From positions 174,553-238,552 of the forward strand of contig JAKISF010000001.1 of NCBI GenBank assembly GCA_021648725.1: a DNA stretch of 64,000 nt, in the 5' to 3' direction. How positions within the stretch are numbered: the stretch's first letter is position 1; every line of letters begins with the position of its first letter. Of the stretch, positions 43,350 through 52,078 are shown piece after piece. The notes under the pieces were generated by a model. It did no database searches. It saw only the letters and a list, made by a program, of their open reading frames with translations, and was not told the DNA's origin. The stretch is from Bacteroidales bacterium (GTDB lineage: Bacteria; Bacteroidota; Bacteroidia; Bacteroidales; JAADGE01). Both the position numbers and the translations under genes were made by a program.

Positions 43350-45182
43350 ATGCCTTTTGCAGTAATATTTTTAGTTTTTTTCGCTTTTAATTTAAATGCA
43401 CAAAATATTTCGGTGCGAGGTTCCCGAGTAAACGGAGACATTTACCATCTCGGCGGAGCAATAGGAATAGGAACAGATGCACCCGCAAGCTCTTCTTTGC
43501 TTGATATTAACTCAACAGAAAAAGGAATTTTAATACCGAGATTAAGTTCTCGACAAATTTCTGCCGTTCAAAACCCTGCAAACAGTTTACTTGTTTTTAA
43601 TACTACCGAAAATATGTTTATGTTTTATGATGAAGCGATTTTGCAATGGAGAACCCTTATGGCATCTGAAGGCACAAGCAATGCTGAAAAACTTTGGAAC
43701 AGAGATAATTCAAAACAAGGAATTACCTTTCTCTTAAATATTGACGATAATGTCGGAATAGGAACAGAAAACCCGAATGCCTCTTTTGAAATTAAGCCTA
43801 AAGGAAACGATGCTCTCAGGATACTAACTTCCAAAACAGGAATTTCGGCAAATATACAATTTACCGATAAGGACGACAGCAATTATGTCGGTTTTATTGC
43901 ACCTGACACTATTGATGAAAATATTTTATGGCAACTGCCGAATGTTAAGGGTGACAGCGGACAAGTATTAACAACCGACGGAGCCGGTTTGTTAACCTGG
44001 TCTGAAAAAACGGCTGCGGATACTTGGATAAGAGATTCGATAAACAATTCTGTTTTTCTTAGTTTTGCAAATGATTTTGTAGGAATAGGAACAAACATAC
44101 CTTTAAAACCGCTTCACATTTTTTCGTCTTATACCGAGACAGGCGGAGGAGGAATAGAGCCTCTGGCAGGAAATACAGCAGACAATTATTCTGTATTCAG
44201 GCTTGAAAATCGCCGCACAAGTGTTTCTGATGTAGGTTTTAGTGTTACGGATGTAAATTTATGGGATTTTGAAAATGCGAATGATACTTTAAATATAAAT
44301 TATAAAGGCTACATTGTTCAAGTGGGAGAAATAACAGAAAAGAATTTTTCATTTTCGAACGACGGAACTTTTACTGCTGAGAAATTTGCCGGGGACGGCT
44401 CAGGTTTAACAAATATCGAACTAAACGGACCGATTATTTTGGATAATGAAATGGAAGCATGGACAAACAACGGTTGGAGCCCCAGAATACAAACTAAACT
44501 CGGAACGGTTTGGGCATCAACAAACAAATCAAGCCTCGGCGATTATTATCTCGGATTGGGGATGACACACAGCGGCTGGTATTTTATGACAAGATACGAT
44601 AACGGAGATAAAGATTATGTCGCAGTTATCAGAGAAGACGGTAAAATTTTATGCAAAGAATTAGAAATAAGTAAATCTTCAGGCGGTTATTGGAATACAC
44701 CTTTTATCAAAGTCAAAAAACCGACAAATTCTGATTTAGCAGCATTCGGCTTTGAAACCAACTTGCAACATTGGGTTATTGCTGCTATAAGCTCTTCAAG
44801 CGCAGGAGACGGTTTTTGGATTAAGGATATAAAAAACAATAAAGTCCCGTTTAAAATTACGAATACCGGAGTAGTTGAAATACATGATAAACTTTGGGTT
44901 GCAGATGAAATTGCCGTACAAGCTACAAACCCTTGGCCCGATTTTGTATTTAAAGACAACTACAAACTAATGCCACTGAATCAACTTCAAGATTACATAA
45001 AAGAAAACGGGCATCTCCCAAACATCCCAACCTCCGAAGACGTAAAAAAAGAAGGAATAAAACTTGCCCAAAATCAAGCACTTATGCTTCAAAAAATTGA
45101 AGAACTTACTTTATATATCATTGACTTAAAAGAAGAAAATGATAAATTAAAAGACAGAATTGTTGAACTTGAAAATAGGTAG
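43350..45182 (+). CDS. VGIGT-repeat surface protein (phage tail fibre/cell-wall-type)
   Basis: This 610-residue secreted protein has three copies of a VGIGTxxP motif (near 37, 131 and 230). This resembles phage tail-fibre-like Bacteroidota surface proteins in which each repeat precedes a short beta domain (SSLLDINSTEKGILIPRLSS). The C-terminal 90 residues hold the family-typical tail (VFKDNYKLMPLNQLQDYIKENGHLPNIPTSEDV) and a coiled coil that closes the chain (LYIIDLKEENDKLKDRIVEL). As annotated, the signal peptide MPFAVIFLVFFAFNLNAQ has no positive charge. An upstream ATG at 43315 supplies one only if the C tract has 10 or 7 residues. It is probably exported and surface-exposed, and heads a four-gene operon with the lipoproteins. 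Confidence 0.75.
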   Translation: MPFAVIFLVFFAFNLNAQNISVRGSRVNGDIYHLGGAIGIGTDAPASSSLLDINSTEKGILIPRLSSRQISAVQNPANSLLVFNTTENMFMFYDEAILQWRTLMASEGTSNAEKLWNRDNSKQGITFLLNIDDNVGIGTENPNASFEIKPKGNDALRILTSKTGISANIQFTDKDDSNYVGFIAPDTIDENILWQLPNVKGDSGQVLTTDGAGLLTWSEKTAADTWIRDSINNSVFLSFANDFVGIGTNIPLKPLHIFSSYTETGGGGIEPLAGNTADNYSVFRLENRRTSVSDVGFSVTDVNLWDFENANDTLNINYKGYIVQVGEITEKNFSFSNDGTFTAEKFAGDGSGLTNIELNGPIILDNEMEAWTNNGWSPRIQTKLGTVWASTNKSSLGDYYLGLGMTHSGWYFMTRYDNGDKDYVAVIREDGKILCKELEISKSSGGYWNTPFIKVKKPTNSDLAAFGFETNLQHWVIAAISSSSAGDGFWIKDIKNNKVPFKITNTGVVEIHDKLWVADEIAVQATNPWPDFVFKDNYKLMPLNQLQDYIKENGHLPNIPTSEDVKKEGIKLAQNQALMLQKIEELTLYIIDLKEENDKLKDRIVELENR

Positions 45183-45185
45183 GTT

Positions 45186-45764
45186 ATGAAAAAGCTAAAT
45201 ATCTTAATAACAACACTTTTACTTATTAGCGTATTATTTTCTTGTAAGCGTGTAAATAAATGTGACGAACCTACATATTGGGAAGTTGATAGTATAGAAA
45301 AGTTTGAAATTGCTAAATTAAAAGAAATTGCAACATGTACTGAAAAATATCTTTTTAATGAAACTTTAAACCAAGCAGATACTTGCAAAAGTTGTTTTTT
45401 TGTTATAAATACATCGTTTAGTGTTAAACTTTTTTCCGGTCGTACTTATTGTGGGAAAGATATTATTGACACAATTGAAAATATTGAAATCACTTCTACA
45501 AATAATTATTCGGAAGATTATAAAAAAGGAGAAATTCTAAATGATATTTTTGATATTTTTATTTATAACGAAAATACAGACAGTATAAATTGTCCTGTTA
45601 AATTAAATCAATTTTTAAACAGTAAATCGGCAAGTCCGGGATATTTCCATCTTTTATTAAATGAAATACCCGACAGCACACGTTTACATGAATTTACCGT
45701 AAAAATAGAACTACAAGATACTACTTTTATCAACAAAACATTACCAATCTATATAAAGCAATAA
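45186..45764 (+). CDS. tandem lipoprotein, copy 1
   Basis: This 192-residue lipoprotein (signal MKKLNILITTLLLISVLFSC, Cys20, followed by KRVNKCDEP) is the first of three adjacent paralogues. The mature part has several cysteines (IATCTEKYLF, DTCKSCFF, YCGKDI), an EITSTNNYSEDYKKGEILND central segment and a conserved last 40 residues (HLLLNEIPDSTRLHEF, VKIELQDTTFINKTL). No known domain is recognised. It starts 3 bases after the surface protein stop and is followed by the next copy after 2 bases. Function unknown; anchorage in the outer membrane is likely from the lipobox. Confidence 0.75.
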   Translation: MKKLNILITTLLLISVLFSCKRVNKCDEPTYWEVDSIEKFEIAKLKEIATCTEKYLFNETLNQADTCKSCFFVINTSFSVKLFSGRTYCGKDIIDTIENIEITSTNNYSEDYKKGEILNDIFDIFIYNENTDSINCPVKLNQFLNSKSASPGYFHLLLNEIPDSTRLHEFTVKIELQDTTFINKTLPIYIKQ

Positions 45765-45766
45765 TT

Positions 45767-46339
45767 ATGAAAAAGCTAAATATACCAATAACCACATTTT
45801 TAATTATTAGTGTTTTGTTTTCTTGTAAACGTGTTGTTAAGTGTGAAAAAAAAAATATGGTAATTGAAGATTTGTATAGTTTTACAACTGCAAAATTAAT
45901 AAAACCTGCTGAATGTACTAATCAGGGTCTTTCTACTACCCAGTTGACAGCATTGGATAGTTCAGAAAGTAAATTATTTTCAGTTTATGTTATGTTTCTT
46001 GTAAGAGGTATGGAAGTACCTTGTAAAGAATATATTTTGGTAGATACTTTTAAAAATATTGAGATAACATCATCAAATGATTTTAATGAAAATTATAAAA
46101 AAGGAGAGAGTTTAAATGATATATTTAATATATTTATTTATAATGATAATGAGGAGGAAATTTGCTGTCCTACTAGCCTAAATCAATTACTTTACTATAA
46201 TTTTTTATTTCAAATACGTTTCCATCTTTTATTAAACGAAATACCGGACAGTACACGTTTACATGAATTTACCGTAAAAATAGAACTACAAGATACTACT
46301 TTTATCAATAAAACATTATCGATTTATATAACACCATAA
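45767..46339 (+). CDS. tandem lipoprotein, copy 2
   Basis: This 190-residue lipoprotein is a paralogue of copy 1. The signal and lipobox (MKKLNIPITTFLIISVLFSC) and the last 40 residues (HLLLNEIPDSTRLHEF, LQDTTFINKTL) are nearly identical at both protein and DNA level, while the middle (about 25-110) is strongly diverged. This contrast suggests recent duplication or gene conversion of the ends with diversifying middles. It follows copy 1 after a 2-base gap (TAA TT ATG) and precedes copy 3 with the same junction. Function unknown. Confidence 0.75.
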   Translation: MKKLNIPITTFLIISVLFSCKRVVKCEKKNMVIEDLYSFTTAKLIKPAECTNQGLSTTQLTALDSSESKLFSVYVMFLVRGMEVPCKEYILVDTFKNIEITSSNDFNENYKKGESLNDIFNIFIYNDNEEEICCPTSLNQLLYYNFLFQIRFHLLLNEIPDSTRLHEFTVKIELQDTTFINKTLSIYITP

Positions 46340-46341
46340 TT

Positions 46342-46632
46342 ATGAAAAAGCTAAATATACCAATAACCACATTTTTAATTATTAGTGTTTTGTTTTCTTG
46401 TAAACGCGTAAATAAATGTGATAAAGAGTATTTTGAAATTGACAGTGTAAAGTATTTTGGAGCTGCAAGATTAGATAACATTGCAACATGTACTGATGGA
46501 TACCTTTCGAAAGAACCTCTAACTATTTTTGATACATGTATAAGTATTTATTTTGACATTAGCATTTCATTTGATGTAAGCCCCATAACCGGCAATCAAT
46601 TTTCACAAACAAAAAAACTGATAATTAACTAA
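46342..46632 (+). CDS. tandem lipoprotein, copy 3 (truncated)
   Basis: This 96-residue reading frame is about half the length of its neighbours. The first 66 bases are almost identical to copy 2, whereas the following segment (RVNKCD, IATCTDGYL) resembles copy 1, so the gene is a mosaic. After residue 75 it loses the family pattern and ends SQTKKLIIN. The conserved C-terminal region of copies 1 and 2 is absent, replaced by a decayed type IX sorting-domain sequence downstream. It could still give a short lipoprotein, but it is better read as a degenerate copy. Confidence 0.6.
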   Translation: MKKLNIPITTFLIISVLFSCKRVNKCDKEYFEIDSVKYFGAARLDNIATCTDGYLSKEPLTIFDTCISIYFDISISFDVSPITGNQFSQTKKLIIN

Positions 46633-46681
46633 ACCAGGCAAACAAAAAACAGCTAAGTAACAAAACAAAACATACAAAAAT

Positions 46682-46905
46682 AAAAATACAACAAGCAATA
46701 TAGAATTGTCCGAAACCGAAAACATAACAGTTTACCCCAACCCCGCAAAAGGAATATTTAACATAAATATAAAAAACAATAACTTTCAACTTTTACCTTT
46801 CAGCTTTCTGATTTAACCTGAAAAATCGTATATTTGAAAAACAATATAAAACAAAAAAACATACAAATAAACATAAGCGACAAACCAAGCGGAATATTTT
46901 TTTAA
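46682..46905 (+). pseudogene. decayed T9SS type A C-terminal sorting domain
   Basis: The 317-base gap 46633-46949 holds remnants of a type IX secretion C-terminal sorting domain in two frames. One frame (about 46682-46818) reads ITVYPNPAKGIFNINIKNN and then stops. The next (about 46798-46905) reads FQLSDLT-stop-KIVYLKNNIK and NISDKPSGIFF. These match the canonical order VYPNP..., DLTGKIVY..., L-S-x-GIYFV. Stops, a frameshift and a missing end show that it no longer encodes a protein. It is probably the tail of a deleted cargo gene fused behind lipoprotein copy 3. Confidence 0.65.
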
Positions 46906-46949
46906 TAAATTATCTTAGAATTCATTTAAAAAAGTTGTACTTTTATTAA

Positions 46950-47729
46950 ATGAAAAAATCTTTTTATACATTAATATTCCTGGCAATTTCATTGTCATCA
47001 GTTGGGCAAAAGCACATAGGATATGACTTTTTTTCGTGCAAATCAAATGTGAAAACAATTAAATTTAAAGTTTTAGATATTAACTTTGATAAAAAACTTG
47101 TTGCATTTAAGCATATATACGAATTACAAACGGAATTATTCTATGACACGGAAGGAGAAGTGATAAATGTTCCCGTAGACTGTAAATATGCAGGAATGGA
47201 AACATACCCGAAAGCCGGTGTAGTTTTAGGAATATATGATTTAGAAAAAGGAACTTATTTAAAGACATTTACTATCTATGAATCTTGCTATGAGTTAAAG
47301 AATTGTTACAATCATGAATTATCCGAACAACAATTAGATTCTGCAAAACAAATGTTTAAAAATTATGATTTAGATATTACAAAAAAACCAAAGGCTATTC
47401 TATTTAAGAAAAAAACCAAAGATATTTCCGAAATAGATATAAATGACATTAATTTCTCTTCTTCGTATAAAAATGATTACGACAATCAAATAACAATCTC
47501 ATATTTATATGCAAACGAAGAAATATTGTTTTATACCGAATATGAAGACAACTTTGCTATGGCAAGTTCAGGCAGAGTTTTTTATCGAGCCGCATATAAA
47601 GAAAACGGAAAAATTATTTTTCTGAATAAATACTTCCACGACAATAATATGGAAGGTTCAAGAAGTTTTGAATTTCATGACTTCTCTCCTGTTTTCAATA
47701 TTAACGGCAACAAAATAACTTTAGAATAG
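46950..47729 (+). CDS. secreted protein, function unknown
   Basis: This 259-residue protein has a signal peptide (MKKSFYTLIFLAISLSSVGQK). The rest is mixed alpha/beta without a recognised family. Notable are Cys residues in FFSCKSN, VDCKYAG, ESCYELKNCYN and the repeated Asp-Asn segments DISEIDINDINFSSSY. It contains no sorting domain. It stands between the decayed T9SS tail and the ribosomal operon. The start ATG at 46950 fits the signal peptide. Nothing links it to neighbouring genes and I do not assign a function. Confidence 0.68.
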   Translation: MKKSFYTLIFLAISLSSVGQKHIGYDFFSCKSNVKTIKFKVLDINFDKKLVAFKHIYELQTELFYDTEGEVINVPVDCKYAGMETYPKAGVVLGIYDLEKGTYLKTFTIYESCYELKNCYNHELSEQQLDSAKQMFKNYDLDITKKPKAILFKKKTKDISEIDINDINFSSSYKNDYDNQITISYLYANEEILFYTEYEDNFAMASSGRVFYRAAYKENGKIIFLNKYFHDNNMEGSRSFEFHDFSPVFNINGNKITLE

Positions 47730-47765
47730 AATTAAATATTCTCTAAATAATTTATCCTCAAAACA

Positions 47766-47796
47766 TTTGCATCTTCAAAAAGAATCATTACTTTTG
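47766..47796 (+). promoter_or_regulatory. promoter of rpsF-rpsR-rplI
   Basis: TTTG at 47766-47769 and TACTTTTG at 47789-47796 are separated by 19 bases, the exact Bacteroidota -33/-7 arrangement (TTTG, then TAnnTTTG). The rpsF ATG follows about 43 bases downstream. Confidence 0.75.
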
Positions 47797-47839
47797 CAGG
47801 CTAAAATTTAAAAACAAATTAATTAAAATTTAACGAATT

Positions 47840-48184
47840 ATGATGAATCAGTACGAAACCGTTTTCATTATTACTCCCGTTTTATCTGATGATCAGGTAA
47901 AGGAAGCGGTCACTAAATTCAAAAAAATTCTCACCGACGGAGGTGCAGAAATTACAGTTGAAGAAAATTGGGGTTTAAGAAAATTAGCTTATCCCATTAA
48001 ACACAAAACAACAGGTTTTTATAACTTAATCGAGTTCAAAGCCGAAGGTGCTCTTGTTAACAAGTTAGAAACAGAATTCAGAAGGGATGAAAAAATTATC
48101 CGTTTTTTAACTTTTAAAATGGATAAATATGCTGTTGCATATTCTGATAAAAAGAAAAAATTAAAAAAAGAAGAAACTAACTAA
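47840..48184 (+). CDS. rpsF: 30S ribosomal protein S6
   Basis: S6 is an RNA-binding protein that pairs with S18 in the central platform of the small subunit. The 114-residue protein has the usual [22 protein letters not shown] start, the central [23 protein letters not shown] strand, and [16 protein letters not shown]. The two adjacent ATGs make the first codon ambiguous: 47843 (MNQYETV) fits the family start best. Lysine-rich residues at the end are normal. It leads the rpsF-rpsR-rplI operon with no ssb gene between rpsF and rpsR, as in other Bacteroidota. Confidence 0.96.
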   Translation: MMNQYETVFIITPVLSDDQVKEAVTKFKKILTDGGAEITVEENWGLRKLAYPIKHKTTGFYNLIEFKAEGALVNKLETEFRRDEKIIRFLTFKMDKYAVAYSDKKKKLKKEETN

Positions 48185-48202
48185 AAAAAGGAGAACTGAA
48201 AA

Positions 48203-48466
48203 ATGGCAGACAAAAGCATTAGATATCTTACACCCGTAGCGGTTGATACAAAAAAAGAAAAATATTGCAGATTTTTAAAACATAAAATTAAATATGTTGA
48301 CTATAAAGATGCTAATTTCCTCAGACAATTTTTAAATGAGCAAGGAAAAATATTACCGAGAAGATTAACAGGAACATCTTTAAAATATCAACGTAAAGTT
48401 TCAAAAGCAGTAAAAAGAGCAAGACAACTTGCAATTTTGCCTTATGTAACTGATTTAATGAAATAA
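48203..48466 (+). CDS. rpsR: 30S ribosomal protein S18
   Basis: This 87-residue S18 protein has the characteristic [26 protein letters not shown] core and the C-terminal [14 protein letters not shown]. The N-terminus contains one Cys (YCRF). It binds S6 and 16S rRNA. It lies 18 bases downstream of rpsF and 27 upstream of rplI, all under the same promoter. Nothing is unusual. Confidence 0.97.
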   Translation: MADKSIRYLTPVAVDTKKEKYCRFLKHKIKYVDYKDANFLRQFLNEQGKILPRRLTGTSLKYQRKVSKAVKRARQLAILPYVTDLMK

Positions 48467-48493
48467 TTTTATTACATTTAAAAATTGACAAAA

Positions 48494-48940
48494 ATGGAAA
48501 TCATTTTAAAAGAAGATATAAATAATTTAGGTTATAAAAATGATGTTGTTGAAGTTAAAAACGGATACGCAAATAACTTTTTAATTCCTAAAGGAATAGC
48601 TGTGAAAGCTACAAAATCTGCAAAAAAAGTATTGGCAGAAAATTTAAAACAAAGAGCACATAAAGAAGGAAAATTAAAGCAAGATGCTCAAACAATTGCC
48701 GATTCGCTTCAAAATAAAGAAGTTAAAGTAGGTGCAAAAACAAGTTCTAAAGGAAAAATTTTTGGTTCGGTTACTAATATTCAATTAGCTGATGCAATAA
48801 ATAAAAAAGGATTTGATATTGACAGAAAGAAAATTTCTATTGTTGAAAAAGAAGTTAAAGAAGTAGGAAAATATAATGCAGTTATTAAATTACACAGAGA
48901 CGTAAAGGTAGAATTAGAATTTGAAGTAGTTTCTGAATAA
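48494..48940 (+). CDS. rplI: 50S ribosomal protein L9
   Basis: L9 is a two-domain protein bound to 23S rRNA near the L1 stalk. The 148-residue sequence begins MEIILKEDINNLGYKND, followed by the conserved VKNGYANNFLIPKG (residues about 21-34). A helical linker and a C-terminal domain ending KLHRDVKVELEFEVVSE complete it. I start at the ATG at 48494; a TTG at 48485 in the same frame would add MTK and is less likely given the standard MEIILKED start. A terminator follows within 60 bases, closing the operon. Confidence 0.96.
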   Translation: MEIILKEDINNLGYKNDVVEVKNGYANNFLIPKGIAVKATKSAKKVLAENLKQRAHKEGKLKQDAQTIADSLQNKEVKVGAKTSSKGKIFGSVTNIQLADAINKKGFDIDRKKISIVEKEVKEVGKYNAVIKLHRDVKVELEFEVVSE

Positions 48941-48963
48941 CACTATTTAAGCATTTAAATTAT

Positions 48964-48999
48964 AAAAAAGAGATATTCTATATTGAGTATCTCTTTTTT
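48964..48999 (+). terminator. Rho-independent terminator after rplI
   Basis: A 12-base stem AAAAAAGAGATA (48964-48975) pairs with TATCTCTTTTTT (48988-48999), 24 bases past the rplI stop, and is followed by further Ts. Confidence 0.88.
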
Positions 49000-49080
49000 T
49001 ATAATCGTAAAAAAACAATGCAATACCGATAAATATATTTTTTTTTGTAAATTAGCACATTAAATAAATATCTTATAAAA

Positions 49081-51360
49081 GTGGCAAAACAACTTGCAAA
49101 TACGAAGTTAAAATATACAATAGGCGGAACAGCAGCCGGAATTATTATCAGCATTATTATAATGATAATAATTATAATAATAAATAATTACACCTTATCG
49201 ATAGGCTCGGTTATTCAAATGAATAAAGAAAAACCGATAATTCTTTTACTCTTGGTTTCTCCGGTAATTGTTTTGGCACTTGTCGGTTTTTTTGCAGGAA
49301 TACCCTACGACAACTTAATTGCAGAAAGAAATGAAGACATCGAAACTGCCAAAGAAAGTTTTAATAATATTCACGGTTTAATTGAAGAAATAAGAAAAGG
49401 CAACATTGATATTAAAGAGGATGTAATCGGGGATGATGATAAAATTAGGCTTTCGTTGATAAACCTTAACAGAGAAATTCAAAAAACCAAAGAAGAAGAT
49501 GAAGCAAGACAAAAAGAAGATCTTCAAAGGCACTGGACAGCTGAAGGTTTGGCACTTTTCGGAGCAATCCTTCGTGAATATAACGAAAGTATTGAAGTTC
49601 TTGCCGCAAAAGTAATAAGTGAATTAGTTAAATACACCGATGCAAAGCAGGCAGGTTTTTATCTTATTGAAGAAAATGATGAGGGCAATAAGTACATTAA
49701 AGAAATTGCCAATTTTGCATACGACCGAAAACGTTTGGCAAATAAAAAATTAAAATGGGGCGAAGGTTTAATCGGAGCTTCAATAATTGAGAAAAAAACA
49801 AGTTTTTTAAATAATGTTTCGGAAGCATATATTGAAATTGAATCCGGATTAGGAAAAGCAAAGCCGAGAAGCATCTTAATTGTTCCGATAATGACCGAGG
49901 AAGGAGTAATTCACGGTGCTTTAGAATTAGCCTCTTTTAAAATTTATGAAGAATTTGAAATAAAATTTACCGAACAAATTGCAGAAAGTATTGCAACTAC
50001 AATTTCAACTTTAAAAATTAATGCTGAAACCGGTAGGTTGCTTGAAGAATCAAAAGAACAAGCAAAAGCGATGACCAAACAAGAAGATGAATTAAGAAAA
50101 ACAATTTCTGACATGCAGCGGCTTCAAGAAAACGCTGATATGCAGAGTGTTGCTTTTAGAGCATATCAAGATTCCACAAATAAAGCACTTATCAGAGCAG
50201 AATATTCAAATGACGGAAAACTTCTTTTTGCAAACAGAAAATTTATTGATTTATTCGAGTATAAATCAAATTCTGAAATACAAAATGAAAGTATCACAAG
50301 ATTTATTAATCCCGATGAAGTAAATTGGTTTGAATCCGTAAGTAAAGATATTATTAATAACAAACATTTTGAGGGATTATTAAAACATATTACAAAAACA
50401 GGTAAAGACCTTTGGATTAAATCTTCATACATCGGACTCCAAAATGATAACAGAAAAGTCGAGAAAATTCTTTTTTTAGGTTTTGATGCAAGTGAGTTAA
50501 ACCAAAACATTGAGAACTTAAAACGAAAAATTGAAACAGTTGACAACACATTATTTAAAATTGAACTTTCTGTTGATAATAAAATCAAAAAAATTAATAA
50601 TAATCTTCTAAACCTGACTCTGTTCGGCGAAGAAGATGTTTTGGAAAAAGAAATTACAGAATTTATACATGAAGACGAAATTCAATCTTTCAGAAATATC
50701 ATTGAAAATATTAATAATACCGGACAAAAATATGAAGGTGAATTCAGTATCATAAATTCGGAAGGAACAATAATTTGGCTTTACGGAAGCATATTTCAAG
50801 AAAAGGATTTAAATGACAATGTAATAGCAATTAACATAATTGCTTACGACCATTCGCAAGAACATTTTGCAAATGAAAAAATTGCCGAACTTGAAAAATT
50901 AATTGAACAACAAACCTCAGAGTTAGAGAATATAAAAGAGCGTTCAGCAAAAAGAATTGAGCAAGCAAAAGAAGAAATGAAAGAAATGTATATTGATATT
51001 GAAACTGACAATATCTTCTTTGAAAAAACACTTAAAATACTGCCTGATGCAATTATTTCAATTAATAATGAAAACAAACTTGCATTTCTAAATAACAAAG
51101 CAATGAGTTTATTTTCTGTGAAAGGAGAGGAATATAAAGGGAAAGAAACAAAAATAATTTTACCGGAGCTTGACAAAAAACTACAAGGTCTTTATCTCGG
51201 GGATATTTTAAACTATAATAACGAACATCTTCCTATAGGCAAAAAAGAGAAAGTTTATATAATTGACAAAAACAAAAAACAGGTTTTTTATATGATGACA
51301 ATGTCGGAAGCAATTGTGGGATTAAGAAAAAGGCTTACTGTTTTTTTAACGAAAATATAG
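49081..51360 (+). CDS. membrane GAF/PAS signalling protein lacking an output domain
   Basis: This 759-residue protein has two N-terminal transmembrane helices (about 13-36 and 53-74) and a helical linker. A GAF domain follows (about 170-315, GFYLIEENDEGNKYI, GEGLIGASIIEKKTSFL, IVPIMTEEGVIHGALELA). Three PAS-like domains lie at about 365-475, 500-600 and 655-755, joined by a coiled coil (603-650). There is no histidine kinase, GGDEF, EAL, HTH or phosphatase domain in or after the frame. Such proteins in Bacteroidota may act as input modules that pass signals through the coiled coil to partners. The start is GTG at 49081. No regulator gene is adjacent. Confidence 0.82.
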   Translation: MAKQLANTKLKYTIGGTAAGIIISIIIMIIIIIINNYTLSIGSVIQMNKEKPIILLLLVSPVIVLALVGFFAGIPYDNLIAERNEDIETAKESFNNIHGLIEEIRKGNIDIKEDVIGDDDKIRLSLINLNREIQKTKEEDEARQKEDLQRHWTAEGLALFGAILREYNESIEVLAAKVISELVKYTDAKQAGFYLIEENDEGNKYIKEIANFAYDRKRLANKKLKWGEGLIGASIIEKKTSFLNNVSEAYIEIESGLGKAKPRSILIVPIMTEEGVIHGALELASFKIYEEFEIKFTEQIAESIATTISTLKINAETGRLLEESKEQAKAMTKQEDELRKTISDMQRLQENADMQSVAFRAYQDSTNKALIRAEYSNDGKLLFANRKFIDLFEYKSNSEIQNESITRFINPDEVNWFESVSKDIINNKHFEGLLKHITKTGKDLWIKSSYIGLQNDNRKVEKILFLGFDASELNQNIENLKRKIETVDNTLFKIELSVDNKIKKINNNLLNLTLFGEEDVLEKEITEFIHEDEIQSFRNIIENINNTGQKYEGEFSIINSEGTIIWLYGSIFQEKDLNDNVIAINIIAYDHSQEHFANEKIAELEKLIEQQTSELENIKERSAKRIEQAKEEMKEMYIDIETDNIFFEKTLKILPDAIISINNENKLAFLNNKAMSLFSVKGEEYKGKETKIILPELDKKLQGLYLGDILNYNNEHLPIGKKEKVYIIDKNKKQVFYMMTMSEAIVGLRKRLTVFLTKI

Positions 51361-51573
51361 CAAGGGGCTTCCGGAAAAAGCAACTTTTCATATAAAAACA
51401 ACGAAAGTCAGGGCATAAAAACCACTTCCTGTATCATGTATTTTTATTCCAAAATGAGGTAATTTTACCTTTTTCACGCATTATAGATACGTTAAAAATA
51501 TGGCTGTTATTATTTTTGCGAATATTCCTAACAAGAATACAACCGTAATGATAAAGATTTTCTCATCAAAAAA

Positions 51574-51981
51574 CTATTTGATAACCGTGCCTTTTAAATG
51601 AAGCACTTGCGAACTTTTTTCAATATTCATTGTAAGTGTAACAGTTTTGTTAAAAACGCCGAGGTCTTCGGCATCATAAGTTGCAATAATTTCGGTTGAT
51701 TGCCCCGGTAAAATCGGTTTTTTTGAATACTCAATATCCGTACAGCCGCATGAACCTTTTGCATTGGTAATAATAATCGGTTTTCCGCCTTTATTCGTAA
51801 ATTTGAAAACTGCTTCCGTAGGATTGTATTGCTTGATTTCTCCCAAATCAACATTCATGGTTTCCCATACAACTTCCGCATCTTTTCCTGAACTTAACGT
51901 ACCGCTGTTTGTTCCCCATTGGGCAAAAATACTGCCCGATGCAAAAACAGTAAAAGCAAATAATAAAATAACTTTTTTCAT
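51574..51981 (-). CDS. DUF1573 secreted protein
   Basis: This 135-residue protein has a signal peptide (MKKVILLFAFTVFASGSIFAQ) and one DUF1573 domain: VNLGEIKQYNPTEAVFKFTNKGGKPIII, then GSCGCTDIEYSKKPILPGQ with the conserved CxC near 80, and closing VTLTMNIEKSSQVLHLKG. The fold is an ASH/immunoglobulin-like sandwich, abundant in Bacteroidota envelopes, of unknown function. It is transcribed away from the PAS protein and is probably monocistronic. The gap 51361-51573 shows nothing I can support. Confidence 0.88.
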   Translation of the reverse strand: MKKVILLFAFTVFASGSIFAQWGTNSGTLSSGKDAEVVWETMNVDLGEIKQYNPTEAVFKFTNKGGKPIIITNAKGSCGCTDIEYSKKPILPGQSTEIIATYDAEDLGVFNKTVTLTMNIEKSSQVLHLKGTVIK

Positions 51982-52078
51982 TTCTTGTCCTTGTTTTTTG
52001 TTAAACGTTTGTTTCCTTTATTTGTTATATTCAGACCAAAAAGCTTGCCGGATGGTTGCATTTTATGTTTATTGCAAG

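Noticed and set aside
43350..45182. Prophage tail-fibre gene
   Set aside because: The VGIGT-repeat surface family is chromosomal in Bacteroidota; no phage structural, lysis or replication genes accompany it.
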